Made by a program: the position numbers and the translations under genes. From an uncultured Pelagibacteraceae bacterium (GTDB taxonomy: Bacteria; Pseudomonadota; Alphaproteobacteria; Pelagibacterales; Pelagibacteraceae), in the NCBI GenBank assembly GCA_902571955.1, contig CACGDZ010000008.1, forward strand, positions 1-56,207: a DNA stretch of 56,207 nucleotides. The letters are read 5' to 3'. Each line of letters opens with the position of its first letter. The first letter of the stretch is position 1. Of the stretch, positions 48,298 to 56,207 are shown piece after piece. The notes under the pieces are model-generated. The model made no database searches. It was not told the origin of the DNA and saw nothing but the letters and a program-made list of their open reading frames with translations.

Positions 48298-48606
48298 TTA
48301 TTTATCCTTTTTCTTTTTTTTATACATAGCAAGCATTCTTTGAGTAACTAAAAATCCACCAAAGATATTAACCGCTGCTAAAATAATCGCTAAAAATCCG
48401 TAAATACTAGATGAAGAAAAAACTACTCCATCACTCCCCGATAAAGCAGCAATTATTGCACCAACTATAATTACTGAGGATATTGCATTTGTAACAGACA
48501 TTAATGGTGTATGTAACGAGGGAGTTACACTCCACACCACATAATACCCAACAAATATTGATAATATAAATATGCTTAATCTGAATATAAAAGGATCGAT
48601 TTCCAT
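48298..48606 (-). CDS. pntAB: NAD(P) transhydrogenase subunit alpha part 2
   Basis: 102-residue membrane subunit with three helices. Motifs FVGYYVVWSVTPSLHTPLMSVTNAIS and VNIFGGFLVTQRMLAMYKKK are typical of this split alpha subunit. It sits between pntAA and pntB, four bases after the former. Confidence 0.95.
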   Translation of the reverse strand: MEIDPFIFRLSIFILSIFVGYYVVWSVTPSLHTPLMSVTNAISSVIIVGAIIAALSGSDGVVFSSSSIYGFLAIILAAVNIFGGFLVTQRMLAMYKKKKKDK

Positions 48607-48610
48607 AATA

Positions 48611-49699
48611 CTATTTAATAAGTGTTTTCTCTATTATTTCATCTTCTAAATTAATATTTAGTTTCTTATTTTCTTTATCATATAAATTAGAGATAAAATT
48701 AAATACATTTTTAGCATACAAATTAGAAGCTGATACAGGTAATTTATTTAATATATTTGCTTCCCCTAAAATTTTAACACCATCTTTTTCGACAATTTTG
48801 TTAACTTCAGTAAAAGTAGTGTTTCCTCCTTGAACGGCTGCCAAATCATAAATGACTGAACCTGGTTGTAAATTTTTAAACATATCTTCTTTAATAATTT
48901 TTGGAGCTTCTCTACCTGGAATTAAAGCAGTGCAAATTATTATATCAATTTTTTTTAATGTATCTGTTAATAATCCTTCCTGTTTCTTTTTAAATTCGTC
49001 TGAAGCTTCTTTTGCATAACCACCTTCAGTTTCTAAATTTTCAGATCCTTCAACAGTTAAAAATTTACCACCTAAACTTTCAACTTGTTCTTTAGATGCC
49101 ATTCTGACATCAGTTGCAAATACAACAGCACCCATTCTCTTTGCTGTTGCAATAGCTTGTAATCCTGCAACTCCTGCCCCAACCACTAATACTTTTGCTG
49201 CAGGAATAGTTCCAGCTGCTGTCATCATCATCGGAATTGCTTTTTCATAAACTTGGAAAGCCTCCACCACAGCTTTATAACCTGCAAGGTTAGCTTGTGA
49301 GGATAGAATATCCATTGATTGAGCTCTTGTTATTCTTGGTAACAACTCTAATGAAAAACAATTTATTTTATTAGACTTTAAATTATCTAATATTTCTTTA
49401 TTTATAAAAGCATTTAATGAACCAATTAAAGTTTGGTTTTCTTTAAATTGTGACAACCTTTTATTATTTGGCAATCCTAATTGAATAACAACCTCAGAAT
49501 TTTTAATTATTTCATCTTCATTTTCTAAAAAATTAACTCCTAAATTTTTATAGTCTTCATCACTAAAACCTAAATGAGTTCCATAATTACTTGATAATGT
49601 TAAATTAAATCCTAAGCTGATATATTTTTTTGCAATTTCTGGCGTAATCGCTATTCGCTTTTCAACATTATGGTCTTCTGAAATTGAGGCTAAATTCAT
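48611..49699 (-). CDS. pntAA: NAD(P) transhydrogenase subunit alpha part 1
   Basis: Soluble NAD(H)-binding domain I of the transhydrogenase. It starts with SEDHNVEKRIAITPEIAKKY and contains LPRITRAQSMDILSSQANLAGY, the Rossmann loop VLVVGAGVAGLQAIATAKRMGA and TALIPGREAPKII. Length 362 shows that it is the separate subunit of the three-gene alphaproteobacterial arrangement, not the fused E. coli form. An aa3 oxidase small-subunit gene lies directly upstream. Confidence 0.96.
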   Translation of the reverse strand: MNLASISEDHNVEKRIAITPEIAKKYISLGFNLTLSSNYGTHLGFSDEDYKNLGVNFLENEDEIIKNSEVVIQLGLPNNKRLSQFKENQTLIGSLNAFINKEILDNLKSNKINCFSLELLPRITRAQSMDILSSQANLAGYKAVVEAFQVYEKAIPMMMTAAGTIPAAKVLVVGAGVAGLQAIATAKRMGAVVFATDVRMASKEQVESLGGKFLTVEGSENLETEGGYAKEASDEFKKKQEGLLTDTLKKIDIIICTALIPGREAPKIIKEDMFKNLQPGSVIYDLAAVQGGNTTFTEVNKIVEKDGVKILGEANILNKLPVSASNLYAKNVFNFISNLYDKENKKLNINLEDEIIEKTLIK

Positions 49700-49717
49700 A
49701 AAAAATAAATTAAGATA

Positions 49718-49828
49718 CTATAAAAGAAATATTGCCATTAAAATTAAAACCGTAATAACAGCAACTGTTCCCCATAGAACAAACTTTGTAAAATTATTCC
49801 AAGTATTTTTATGGTTTTCATTATCCAT
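49718..49828 (-). CDS. aa3-type cytochrome c oxidase subunit IV (36 aa)
   Basis: Tiny membrane protein: a polar N-terminus with HKNTWNNFTKF and one helix (VLWGTVAVITVLILMAIFLL). This matches the bacterial aa3-type oxidase subunit IV family, whose members have a short charged start, a T-(W/Y)-xx-F motif and a single helix. It is known as a small accessory subunit of the oxidase. It lies 18 bases upstream of pntAA, a neighbour pairing common in alphaproteobacteria, and three bases downstream of rpmJ. Confidence 0.82.
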   Translation of the reverse strand: MDNENHKNTWNNFTKFVLWGTVAVITVLILMAIFLL

Positions 49829-49831
49829 AAA

Positions 49832-49957
49832 TTACTTCTGTCTTGCTTTGAATTTTGGGTTTGTTTTGTTAATAACGTAAACTCGACCTCTTCTTCTGAC
49901 AAGTTTAGAATTAAGATCTCTTTTTTTAATTGATTTAAGTGAACTTTTTATTTTCAT
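49832..49957 (-). CDS. rpmJ: 50S ribosomal protein L36
   Basis: 41-residue ribosomal protein starting [13 protein letters not shown] and ending [20 protein letters not shown]. It lacks the Cys/His zinc ligands of the C-plus form, as is usual in alphaproteobacteria. It precedes the aa3 subunit IV gene on the same strand. Confidence 0.93.
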   Translation of the reverse strand: MKIKSSLKSIKKRDLNSKLVRRRGRVYVINKTNPKFKARQK

Positions 49958-49997
49958 AAATGCTTGCCCTTAATAAACGATGTTAGATTATCTTTCA

Positions 49998-50003
49998 ATT
50001 ATA
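49998..50003 (-). promoter_or_regulatory. Candidate -10 box upstream of rpmJ
   Basis: TATAAT on the minus strand, about 40 bases before the rpmJ ATG, within the 152-base gap between galE and rpmJ. No good -35 is visible. Nothing else was found in this gap. Confidence 0.25.
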
Positions 50004-50109
50004 TTTTTTAAAATTAAATGTTTATGTAGTTTTTTTCACTAATTAAGACTGACTTTAGTAAATTTAACGTAAATTTTGCTAATATATTGTTTAAACCAAG
50101 TTGATTTTT

Positions 50110-51117
50110 CTAATTTAATTTAACAATGATATCTTTTGATTTGCCTGAAATTTTATTAATATTTAATTTTTTCCATGAAATAAGACCTAAAATTATATTT
50201 TCAATATTACTTTTTTTAAATTTCATCTTTAATTTTTTTTTAATTTTTTTATTATTTGATAAAATGTAGGATGGATCTCCTGGTCTTCTTTTTTCATTAA
50301 ATATTTCTATTTTATAATCAATAAATCTAACAAAATTGTCTAGGATATTTTTAACTGAGAAAGCTTTTCCAGAGCCACAATTAAATATTTCATTTTTATT
50401 ATTTTTTAACATAAATTGATATGATTTATAAAATGACTCAGCAACGTCATCTGGATGAACATAATCTCTCACAGTAGTACCGTCAAAAGTATTATAATTT
50501 GTTCCATAAATTTTAAATTTATTATTTCTAATTAATTTATTAAAGATGTGATTATATTTTGAATTATAAGGACCTAACTTAAACTCTGGATTTGCTCCAG
50601 CAACATTAAATAATCTAAGAATGGTATAATTAATTTTTGTATTTTTTAAAATTTTTTCAATAATTATTTCAGACTTTAATTTAGATATTCCATAAGGACT
50701 CTTGGGTGCTTTTTGGGATTTTTCAGAAATTTTTTTTCTATTACTACTTCCATAAATTGCAGCTGTTGATGCAAATAAAAATCTTCTAATAGTTGTTGCT
50801 GATAGTTCTACTAATATTTTTTTAGTCAATTTATAATTATTTCTCATATAAAGTTTCGGTTTTGTTACAGACTCAGCACTATCTATGAATGCTGCTAAAT
50901 GAATAAAATTCTCAATTTTATTTTTATTTATTAAATTAATTATCTTATTTTTGTTACCAAAATTAAAATTAAAATATTTTATATTTTTATGATTAATAAA
51001 AACTTTACCTTTAGAATTATTATCAACAACAAATACTTTAAAATTTTTTTTTAGAAACTTATTACATACGAAAGAACCTATGTATCCACATCCACCAGTT
51101 ATTATGATTTTTTTCAT
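50110..51117 (-). CDS. galE: UDP-glucose 4-epimerase
   Basis: NAD-dependent short-chain dehydrogenase-like epimerase that interconverts UDP-glucose and UDP-galactose for glycan synthesis. It has the Rossmann motif TGGCGYIGSF at residues 7-16, FIHLAAFIDSAESV, the catalytic YGISK (YxxxK), LRLFNVAGANPEF, TFDGTTVRDYVHPDDVA and the C-terminal RRPGDPSYILSN. Length 335 is typical. It lies downstream of the 5S gene on the same strand, at the edge of the surface-glycan region. Confidence 0.93.
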   Translation of the reverse strand: MKKIIITGGCGYIGSFVCNKFLKKNFKVFVVDNNSKGKVFINHKNIKYFNFNFGNKNKIINLINKNKIENFIHLAAFIDSAESVTKPKLYMRNNYKLTKKILVELSATTIRRFLFASTAAIYGSSNRKKISEKSQKAPKSPYGISKLKSEIIIEKILKNTKINYTILRLFNVAGANPEFKLGPYNSKYNHIFNKLIRNNKFKIYGTNYNTFDGTTVRDYVHPDDVAESFYKSYQFMLKNNKNEIFNCGSGKAFSVKNILDNFVRFIDYKIEIFNEKRRPGDPSYILSNNKKIKKKLKMKFKKSNIENIILGLISWKKLNINKISGKSKDIIVKLN

Positions 51118-51294
51118 TTAGAATTATTGATACTTTTAATATAACAACTTTTTTATAATTCTCTAAAAATTAATTAAATAATTCATCCAATCTTATTTTA
51201 GAATAAATATCTAATTTAATATCAAAATATTTATTTCTTATATTTGAATATTTTTAAATACAAGTATATGGGTATTTATAATAATTGAGATTTT

Positions 51295-51412
51295 AGCCTG
51301 GCAACGTCCTACTCTTCCATATCTTAAGATAAAGTACCATCGGCGCTGTAGGGCTTAACTTCCGAGTTCGAGATGGAGTCGGGTGTGACACCTACGCAAT
51401 AATTACCAGGCA
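51295..51412 (-). rRNA. rrf: 5S ribosomal RNA
   Basis: On the minus strand the gene begins TGCCTGGTAATTATTGCGTA and ends in a complementary GTTGCCAGGC, closing helix I. The conserved internal parts CACACCCGACTCCATCTCGA, AACTCGGAAGTTAAGC and CGCCGATGGTACT are all present. About 118 bases. No 16S or 23S gene is within view on either side: galE lies downstream and a methyltransferase-like gene upstream. Confidence 0.96.
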
Positions 51413-51419
51413 TCGAACG

Positions 51420-51446
51420 TTTATATTTTTTTTCTATTTTTGTAAA
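51420..51446 (-). promoter_or_regulatory. Candidate promoter of the 5S gene
   Basis: On the minus strand TTTACA (51441-51446) and TATAAA (51420-51425) are separated by 15 bases. The -10 ends seven bases before the 5' end of 5S rRNA at 51412, the expected distance for initiation there. Confidence 0.4.
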
Positions 51447-51497
51447 GATTAATCTTTATTATTAAATCTCATGAATTAATGTTATTTGTGAAGAGTA

Positions 51498-52271
51498 ATG
51501 AAAATTAAGTTAATTAACTTTATAAAAAAAATAATCGAAAAAAATTGTAAGAATAAAGCAATTGCAAAAATACCTAAAATTGACAAAGTTATTAAAGAGT
51601 CAAAATCTACAGGAATTAGTTATACTGATATTTGGTCTCTTTACTCAAGTATAAGGTCATTAAAACCAAAATGCCTTTTAGAATGTGGACCTGGAGTATC
51701 AACATATGTGATTGGTTTTGCAATGCACGAAAATTATATTGAAACAAAATTAGAAACCGAAATGACTTCTCTAGAAGATAAAGAAATATATTATAATGAT
51801 GTTAAACAGTATACTTATCCAGATTTCAAAAACAAAACTCACTTAATTTTAACCGATGTCTTAGAAAAAGTTTATGGATGTTTTATCGGTATGGGATATA
51901 AAAATATACCGAGAAAAAATTATGATTATGTATTTATTGATGGCCCAGATAATTTTTCAGAAAAATATAAATCTAAAACTTTCAATTTTGACTTATTAGA
52001 AATAATTAATTTTTCAAATCAGAATATTAACGGATTAATAGACGAAAGGGTTTCAACCTCATATGTATACAGTCAGATTTTTAAAAATAAAATAAAGTAT
52101 AGTTTGTTTAAAAATTTAACATATATCAATAATGTGAACAAAGATGACTTAGAAACTACAGATTATAAAATTTTAAAAGAAAATAATAGTGAATTAAATT
52201 TTAAAGCTCCTTCATATAAATATAATTTTTTAAATAAAAATATAACTATAAAAAAAAGTAATAAAAATTGA
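51498..52271 (+). CDS. Class I methyltransferase-like protein of unknown specificity
   Basis: 257 residues. LLECGPGVSTYVIGFA (residues 60-75) looks like the S-adenosylmethionine-binding motif I of a Rossmann-type methyltransferase, and YDYVFIDGPDNF (about 142-153) fits the acidic motif IV region. The end is Lys/Asn-rich. There is no membrane segment. It overlaps the epimerase gene by four bases (TTGA) and lies in the surface-glycan region, so a sugar or glycan methyltransferase is possible, but that is inference. It is divergent from the 5S gene. Confidence 0.6.
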   Translation: MKIKLINFIKKIIEKNCKNKAIAKIPKIDKVIKESKSTGISYTDIWSLYSSIRSLKPKCLLECGPGVSTYVIGFAMHENYIETKLETEMTSLEDKEIYYNDVKQYTYPDFKNKTHLILTDVLEKVYGCFIGMGYKNIPRKNYDYVFIDGPDNFSEKYKSKTFNFDLLEIINFSNQNINGLIDERVSTSYVYSQIFKNKIKYSLFKNLTYINNVNKDDLETTDYKILKENNSELNFKAPSYKYNFLNKNITIKKSNKN

Positions 52272-53191
52272 AAAAAAAAAAAAAAATTTTAATTACTGGG
52301 GTTAATGGACTTGTAGGAAAAAATTTAGTTAAAGATGCAAGATCCAAAAAATATATTTTTATTAAACCAAGTAAGAAAATTTTAGATTTAAAAAATTTCG
52401 ATAAAACCAAAAAATATTTAAAACAAGTAAAACCAGATATTATTTTGCATCTAGCTGCTCATGTTGGAGGGATCCAATATAATATAAATAATCAAAAACA
52501 AATGCTTGTCGATAATTATGAAATTTCTAAAAATTTAATAAAATCAGCTTACGATTTAAAAATAAGAAAACTAATTAATATTTCAAGTTCTTGTGTATAT
52601 CCAAAGAACAAAAATAATTATAAAGAGACTGATTTGTTAAAAGGAGAATTTGAAAATACAAACATAGGCTATGCAATGGCCAAAGCATTTGCTACTAAGT
52701 ATTGTGAATTTATTAATTTAGAACCAAATTTTAAATATGTAACATTAGTTCCTTGTAATCTGTTTGGTAAATACGAAAAAATAGAAAAAGAAAAATCTCA
52801 TATGATGATATCAGCAATTAAAAAAATAAGTAATGCCAAAAATAATTCTGAAAAAATTGTAAAAATTTGGGGTACTGGAAATAATAAAAGGGAATATATG
52901 TATGTGGAAGATTTTGTTGACTTTTTATATTTTACTTTAAAAAATTTTAAAGGAATACCAAATATTATTAATGTTGGTACTGGCAAAGATCTCAAAATTA
53001 AAGATTATTATTATTTAATCTCAAAAGTCTTAAAATATAATATCATGTTGATAAGTGAAAAGAATAAACCTGAGGGTCAAAAACAAAAATTAATGAATAT
53101 TTCACTATTAAAAAAGTTGGGCTGGAAGCCAAAGATAGGTTTGAAATTAGGTATAAAAAGAACTTATGACCATATTTCAAAAAAAAAATAA
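52268..53191 (+). CDS. GDP-L-fucose synthase-like NAD-dependent epimerase/reductase
   Basis: Extended short-chain dehydrogenase that in its family turns GDP-4-keto-6-deoxymannose into GDP-L-fucose. It shows ITGVNGLVGKNL (9-20), HLAAHVGGIQYN, ISSSCVYPK, catalytic YAMAK (Y135, K139), VPCNLFGKYEK, REYMYVEDF and a C-terminal LGWKPKIGLKLGI. Length 307. The start is TTG at 52268, overlapping the previous stop, followed by a run of 16 A that encodes five Lys. The partner GDP-mannose dehydratase is not in this window. The exact sugar product is uncertain. Confidence 0.85.
   Translation: MKKKKKILITGVNGLVGKNLVKDARSKKYIFIKPSKKILDLKNFDKTKKYLKQVKPDIILHLAAHVGGIQYNINNQKQMLVDNYEISKNLIKSAYDLKIRKLINISSSCVYPKNKNNYKETDLLKGEFENTNIGYAMAKAFATKYCEFINLEPNFKYVTLVPCNLFGKYEKIEKEKSHMMISAIKKISNAKNNSEKIVKIWGTGNNKREYMYVEDFVDFLYFTLKNFKGIPNIINVGTGKDLKIKDYYYLISKVLKYNIMLISEKNKPEGQKQKLMNISLLKKLGWKPKIGLKLGIKRTYDHISKKK
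52271..52286 (+). repeat. 16-base poly-A tract after the epimerase start codon
   Basis: Sixteen A in a row directly after TTG. It is the longest homopolymer I noticed in the window and sits inside the first six codons of a glycan gene. Confidence 0.85.
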
Positions 53192-53225
53192 TTTACTCAT
53201 TTTAGATTTTTAAATAATACACTTT

Positions 53226-54005
53226 TTAATATTTAAATAATTTATATGTAGAAAGAATTATAAATATTTTAATTAAGTGAAATATTTTTTTTAAAAAATT
53301 TTTTTCTTTATATTTATTAGAAATATAAAATTGTTCATTGAATTGTTTTACAAAATATCTCGATGACAGGCTGTTTGGATGTCTATTAAAGTAAGTAGAT
53401 AAAGTATTAATTACTAAAGGTTTTTCTTTATAATACATCCTTAGCCACATATCATAATCGGAGTTAAATATATACTTTGGGTTAAAATTACCAACCTCAG
53501 AAATAAATTTTTTTGAAAAAATAACACCTGGAGCGGAAATTGGATTTTCAGTTAATAGATTATTAAATGTCAACGTCTTTAATTTATAAAACTTATATTT
53601 TTCGATAATATTTTTTAAAAATTTTTTATTACTCAACACTTTTGTTTTTGTAATAATCCATTTAGATCCTTTTCTTTTCTCAAGTATTTTTTTTATTTTA
53701 GTAACAAAATTTTTAGCAACAATATCATCACTACCTATCCACATAATAAATTTTCCAGTGGAAGCTCTGATTCCAAAATTTAATGCATTTGAAATTCCAC
53801 AATTTTTTTTTATAATTTTTTTTTTTATAAACCTATTTTTAAATTTTTTTAAAATATTTAATGTCTCGTCTTCTGAATCAGAACAAACAAAAACTACCTC
53901 AAAAAAACTTTTTTGAAGAGCTAAAGATGATAAAGTTTTCTTTATATATAATTCAGAATTTTTACATGGAATAATAATAGAAATTAAAACTTTTCTAGTT
54001 TGCAT
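53226..54005 (-). CDS. Family 2 glycosyltransferase
   Basis: GT-A fold inverting glycosyltransferase. The N-terminus VLISIIIPCKNSELYIKKTL and CSDSEDETLNIL, the NFGIRASTGKFIMWIGSDD stretch with the metal-binding acidic residues (GSDD, 91-94), and the NSDYDMWLRMYYKEKP block are typical of GT2. Length 259. It is convergent with the epimerase gene, 34 bases apart. The acceptor and sugar are unknown; context suggests surface polysaccharide or LPS. Confidence 0.9.
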   Translation of the reverse strand: MQTRKVLISIIIPCKNSELYIKKTLSSLALQKSFFEVVFVCSDSEDETLNILKKFKNRFIKKKIIKKNCGISNALNFGIRASTGKFIMWIGSDDIVAKNFVTKIKKILEKRKGSKWIITKTKVLSNKKFLKNIIEKYKFYKLKTLTFNNLLTENPISAPGVIFSKKFISEVGNFNPKYIFNSDYDMWLRMYYKEKPLVINTLSTYFNRHPNSLSSRYFVKQFNEQFYISNKYKEKNFLKKIFHLIKIFIILSTYKLFKY

Positions 54006-54045
54006 TATAAATTAATTTTGAATTTTTATAATATAAGCTTGTTAT

Positions 54046-54765
54046 TCATTTATTTTTTTTTATGAAGTTATTTTTAGTTAAATAGCCTCTGAAAAATTTC
54101 AAAATAAATGGCAATATTATTTTATATATTTTTAAATTACTTTTGTTACCTTTATATGAACAATAAATAGGAACATTTACCACTTTAGCCTTTAATGTTG
54201 AAAGAGCTATCATCATATCATTTTCAAAAAAAAAATCTTTACTAATATATTTTAAATTAATTCTATTTAAACATGTTCCTGAAATACAAAAGAAACCATT
54301 TGTAAAATCATTTATGTGGTAATACCCAGTAATTATTTTTCCAATTAAGCTAACAATTTTATTACCATATAATCTCAAATACGGCATTTCTCGATAATGG
54401 TTTAATTTTGAAAATCTATTACCTTTTGCACAATCTATCTTATTATTTTTTTTTAAAATAACTAAAAATTTTTTGATTTCTTTTGAACTTATTTGATTAT
54501 CACCATCTACTTTGAAAATAAATTTAGGGTTAAATTTTTTTGAAAACAAATATCCTCTGATCATTGCGCCACCTACTCCTAGATTAGCTTTATTAATTAA
54601 TACATGAATTTTTTTTGATACTTTTTTTTTTAAAACGTACTTACCTGTTTCTTCAGGACATTTGTCATCAACAATGATAATTTTGTTTATTGAATTAGGT
54701 ATATCACTTATAACTTTAAGAATAGTTTTTTTTACTTTGTAACAAGGAATAATTACAATATTCAT
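54046..54765 (-). CDS. Family 2 glycosyltransferase, dolichyl/undecaprenyl-phosphate sugar transferase-like
   Basis: 239 residues. It has IVIIPCYKVKKTI, IIIVDDKCPEETG, NKANLGVGGAMIRGY and the metal-binding DGD (87-89) in FKVDGDNQI. The later NDFTNGFFCISG and ENDMMIALSTLKAKVVNVPI blocks match the DPM1-like branch of GT2. No C-terminal membrane segments are clear apart from a weakly hydrophobic stretch near residue 220. It overlaps the next upstream gene by four bases. The lipid or glycan acceptor is unknown. Confidence 0.88.
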   Translation of the reverse strand: MNIVIIPCYKVKKTILKVISDIPNSINKIIIVDDKCPEETGKYVLKKKVSKKIHVLINKANLGVGGAMIRGYLFSKKFNPKFIFKVDGDNQISSKEIKKFLVILKKNNKIDCAKGNRFSKLNHYREMPYLRLYGNKIVSLIGKIITGYYHINDFTNGFFCISGTCLNRINLKYISKDFFFENDMMIALSTLKAKVVNVPIYCSYKGNKSNLKIYKIILPFILKFFRGYLTKNNFIKKNK

Positions 54766-55649
54766 TTAATGCCTAAAATTTTTTTAAGAGATATTTTTTG
54801 ATATTTATTAGAATTAATATTGTAGAAATTATTTTTTTTTGTTATTGCAAAACAAGTAAAGTGTATAATTTCAATTTTTTCATGTGGGAAAGAAGGTTTG
54901 CATAATTTTTTTTTATTTATGTGTGGTAAAGAATTTTTTACTAACCAATTATACTTTGAATTCATAATATGAACATTTTTAAGGTTATTATATAAGACTT
55001 GATTTAAGGAAGCTTGATCCATAGATAAGCAATAATCGTCATGACTTTTATGAATGATATTACAATAAACTTTTTGCCATTTTTTCCAAATTACACTTTT
55101 ACTTCTTAAAGCAAAAAAACCAGCATTAAATAATGGTTTACCTAATAAATTATCAGCTATTTTTTCTCCTAGATATTTGACATTATTTTTATGAACCCAT
55201 CCTTGTATTTTGTAATAATTATTAAATATTTTTTTATAACTTGTGTCTTTATTATTATTTAAGTAGCAGTCATCATATTCATTACAAATAAATATATCTT
55301 TTTTTTTTACTAAATTAATTTCTTTCAAAAAATTGTCAGATAAAGGTGCCGTGTCTGCATCCATCCATATATATAAGTCATAATTAGGAAAATATTTTTT
55401 TAAAAAAGGTCTTACGACTAAGAGCTTTTTCCATTCCAATGTATTAAAAGATATCTTGCAATCCCAATTCGGTTTAATTATTTTTTTTGTAAAATGTAAA
55501 AGTTTTTTATTTTGATAATCGGTTAATCCAACATCAAATAAACCTAAATCACTTTTTTTTAAAATATTTTTATTTTTTAAAGAGCTGCATAAATTATATA
55601 ACAAATTAAAATATTTTTTATCAGAACCTGAAATGATTATAGATTTCAT
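54762..55649 (-). CDS. GT-A glycosyltransferase (GT8-like)
   Basis: 295 residues. DLYIWMDADTAPLSDNF (DxD at 97-99) is the donor-binding motif, and KPLFNAGFFALRS, DQASLNQVLYNN and EIIHFTCFAI match the conserved later blocks of GT8-type retaining transferases (NAG, DQ, and a His near the end). No membrane segment is seen. It is coupled to the genes on both sides (4-base overlaps). Donor and acceptor are unknown. Confidence 0.75.
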   Translation of the reverse strand: MKSIIISGSDKKYFNLLYNLCSSLKNKNILKKSDLGLFDVGLTDYQNKKLLHFTKKIIKPNWDCKISFNTLEWKKLLVVRPFLKKYFPNYDLYIWMDADTAPLSDNFLKEINLVKKKDIFICNEYDDCYLNNNKDTSYKKIFNNYYKIQGWVHKNNVKYLGEKIADNLLGKPLFNAGFFALRSKSVIWKKWQKVYCNIIHKSHDDYCLSMDQASLNQVLYNNLKNVHIMNSKYNWLVKNSLPHINKKKLCKPSFPHEKIEIIHFTCFAITKKNNFYNINSNKYQKISLKKILGIK

Positions 55650-56197
55650 ATAAAAAAATTAATATTAATACTTCTTCTCTGAAAATCTTCAGTCATTTTT
55701 ATTTTTTCAACAGAATGCCAACTAAGAGAATTCCTTATAAAACCATATAAACAATTTCCTTTAAATTCTGATTGATATATTTTTTTTGAATTACTTAAGA
55801 AATTTTCATCACTTGACTTTAAATGTGTATTTTTGAAATTTTTAATATTTGATTTCCAGAAAACTGTACCTAAATTATTATTGTCTTCAATCGAATAATT
55901 TGAATTATTTGGAAAATAAAGCATCAAAGAAAGTAACTTGTCTATGGAGTCCGTATGGGGAACTATTTTTCCACCATTTTTAATTATAGAGTATTGGATT
56001 TTTATTTTTACGTTTTGAAAAAAAATATTTTTATAATTTGTTTCAATTTTTTCTTCAAATTGCAACTTAGGAAATCTTAATAATCTTAAAAAGTTTTTAG
56101 GGTCTTCTATTCTTGATTTTAAAAAATAAAAATAAAAATTTTTGTAAAAAAAAGACAAAAATTTATTTGATAAAATTTTTTCATGGAAATTTTTCAT
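55646..56197 (-). CDS. Putative Fe(II)/2-oxoglutarate-dependent oxygenase
   Basis: 183 residues with an HxD...H...R pattern: PHTD (H81, D83), LSWHSV (H161) and FQRRSININFF (R174 or R175). These spacings fit the double-stranded beta-helix oxygenases. LSLMLYFP after the first motif is also typical. It overlaps the GT8-like gene by four bases, suggesting that it hydroxylates a sugar, lipid or protein in the same pathway. The ATG at 56197 is used, but the frame stays open to the right edge, so the N-terminus may be longer. Confidence 0.65.
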   Translation of the reverse strand: MKNFHEKILSNKFLSFFYKNFYFYFLKSRIEDPKNFLRLLRFPKLQFEEKIETNYKNIFFQNVKIKIQYSIIKNGGKIVPHTDSIDKLLSLMLYFPNNSNYSIEDNNNLGTVFWKSNIKNFKNTHLKSSDENFLSNSKKIYQSEFKGNCLYGFIRNSLSWHSVEKIKMTEDFQRRSININFFI

Positions 56198-56207
56198 TGC
56201 TGAATTA

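Overview
The window looks like a chromosomal segment of a SAR11-type alphaproteobacterium (Candidatus Pelagibacter or a close relative). The sequence is very AT-rich, genes are packed with 1-4 base overlaps, intergenic spaces are tiny, and gene orders are alphaproteobacterial (glyQ-glyS-ppdK, yebC-ruvC-tolQRAB-pal-cpoB, DUF4164-zapA-MTHFS, pntAA-pntAB-pntB beside a tiny aa3 oxidase subunit and rpmJ). This placement is inferred from gene content and order; no database search was run.

Layout. 1-1223: a membrane/coiled-coil protein running off the left edge, then a small secreted protein flanked by two 20-bp direct repeats. 1224-7627 (minus): ppdK, glyS, glyQ and an S49 peptidase. 7742-13518: isoprenoid genes on both strands (polyprenyl synthase, dxs, ispA, xseB) with pdxH and aroC. 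13539-18005 (mostly plus): Sua5/TsaC, an ABC-2 exporter pair, tRNA-Arg (minus), an RluA-family pseudouridine synthase and rpoH. 18002-33839 (minus): a long co-directional run, in transcription order DUF4164, zapA, MTHFS, ymdB-like, yebC, ruvC-like, tolQ, tolR, tolA, tolB, pal, cpoB, tilS, ftsH, folP, glmM, thiD, purA. A strong intrinsic terminator sits between pal and cpoB, and ruvA/ruvB are absent from their usual place.

33893-42140 (plus): lower glycolysis/pentose phosphate genes (tkt, gap, pgk, class I fba), then thiE, efp, suhB, rpmE, trcR (DUF1013), rpsU and initiator tRNA. 42151-49957 (minus): in transcription order rpmJ, an aa3 oxidase subunit IV, pntAA, pntAB, pntB, a transaldolase, then an uncharacterised three-gene cassette: DUF4956 membrane protein, a membrane-anchored CotH-like protein fused to a parallel beta-helix, and a VTC-type polyphosphate polymerase domain protein. 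I consider this cassette the best candidate for an undescribed system.

50110-56207: galE, an orphan 5S rRNA gene with its own promoter-like sequence, and then a surface-glycan region (methyltransferase-like protein, GDP-fucose-synthase-like epimerase, three glycosyltransferases, a putative Fe(II)/2OG oxygenase). In SAR11 genomes the 5S gene is separated from 16S-23S by a large hypervariable cell-surface island, so the right end probably enters that island. A 16-A homopolymer directly after the epimerase start codon is a possible phase-variation switch.
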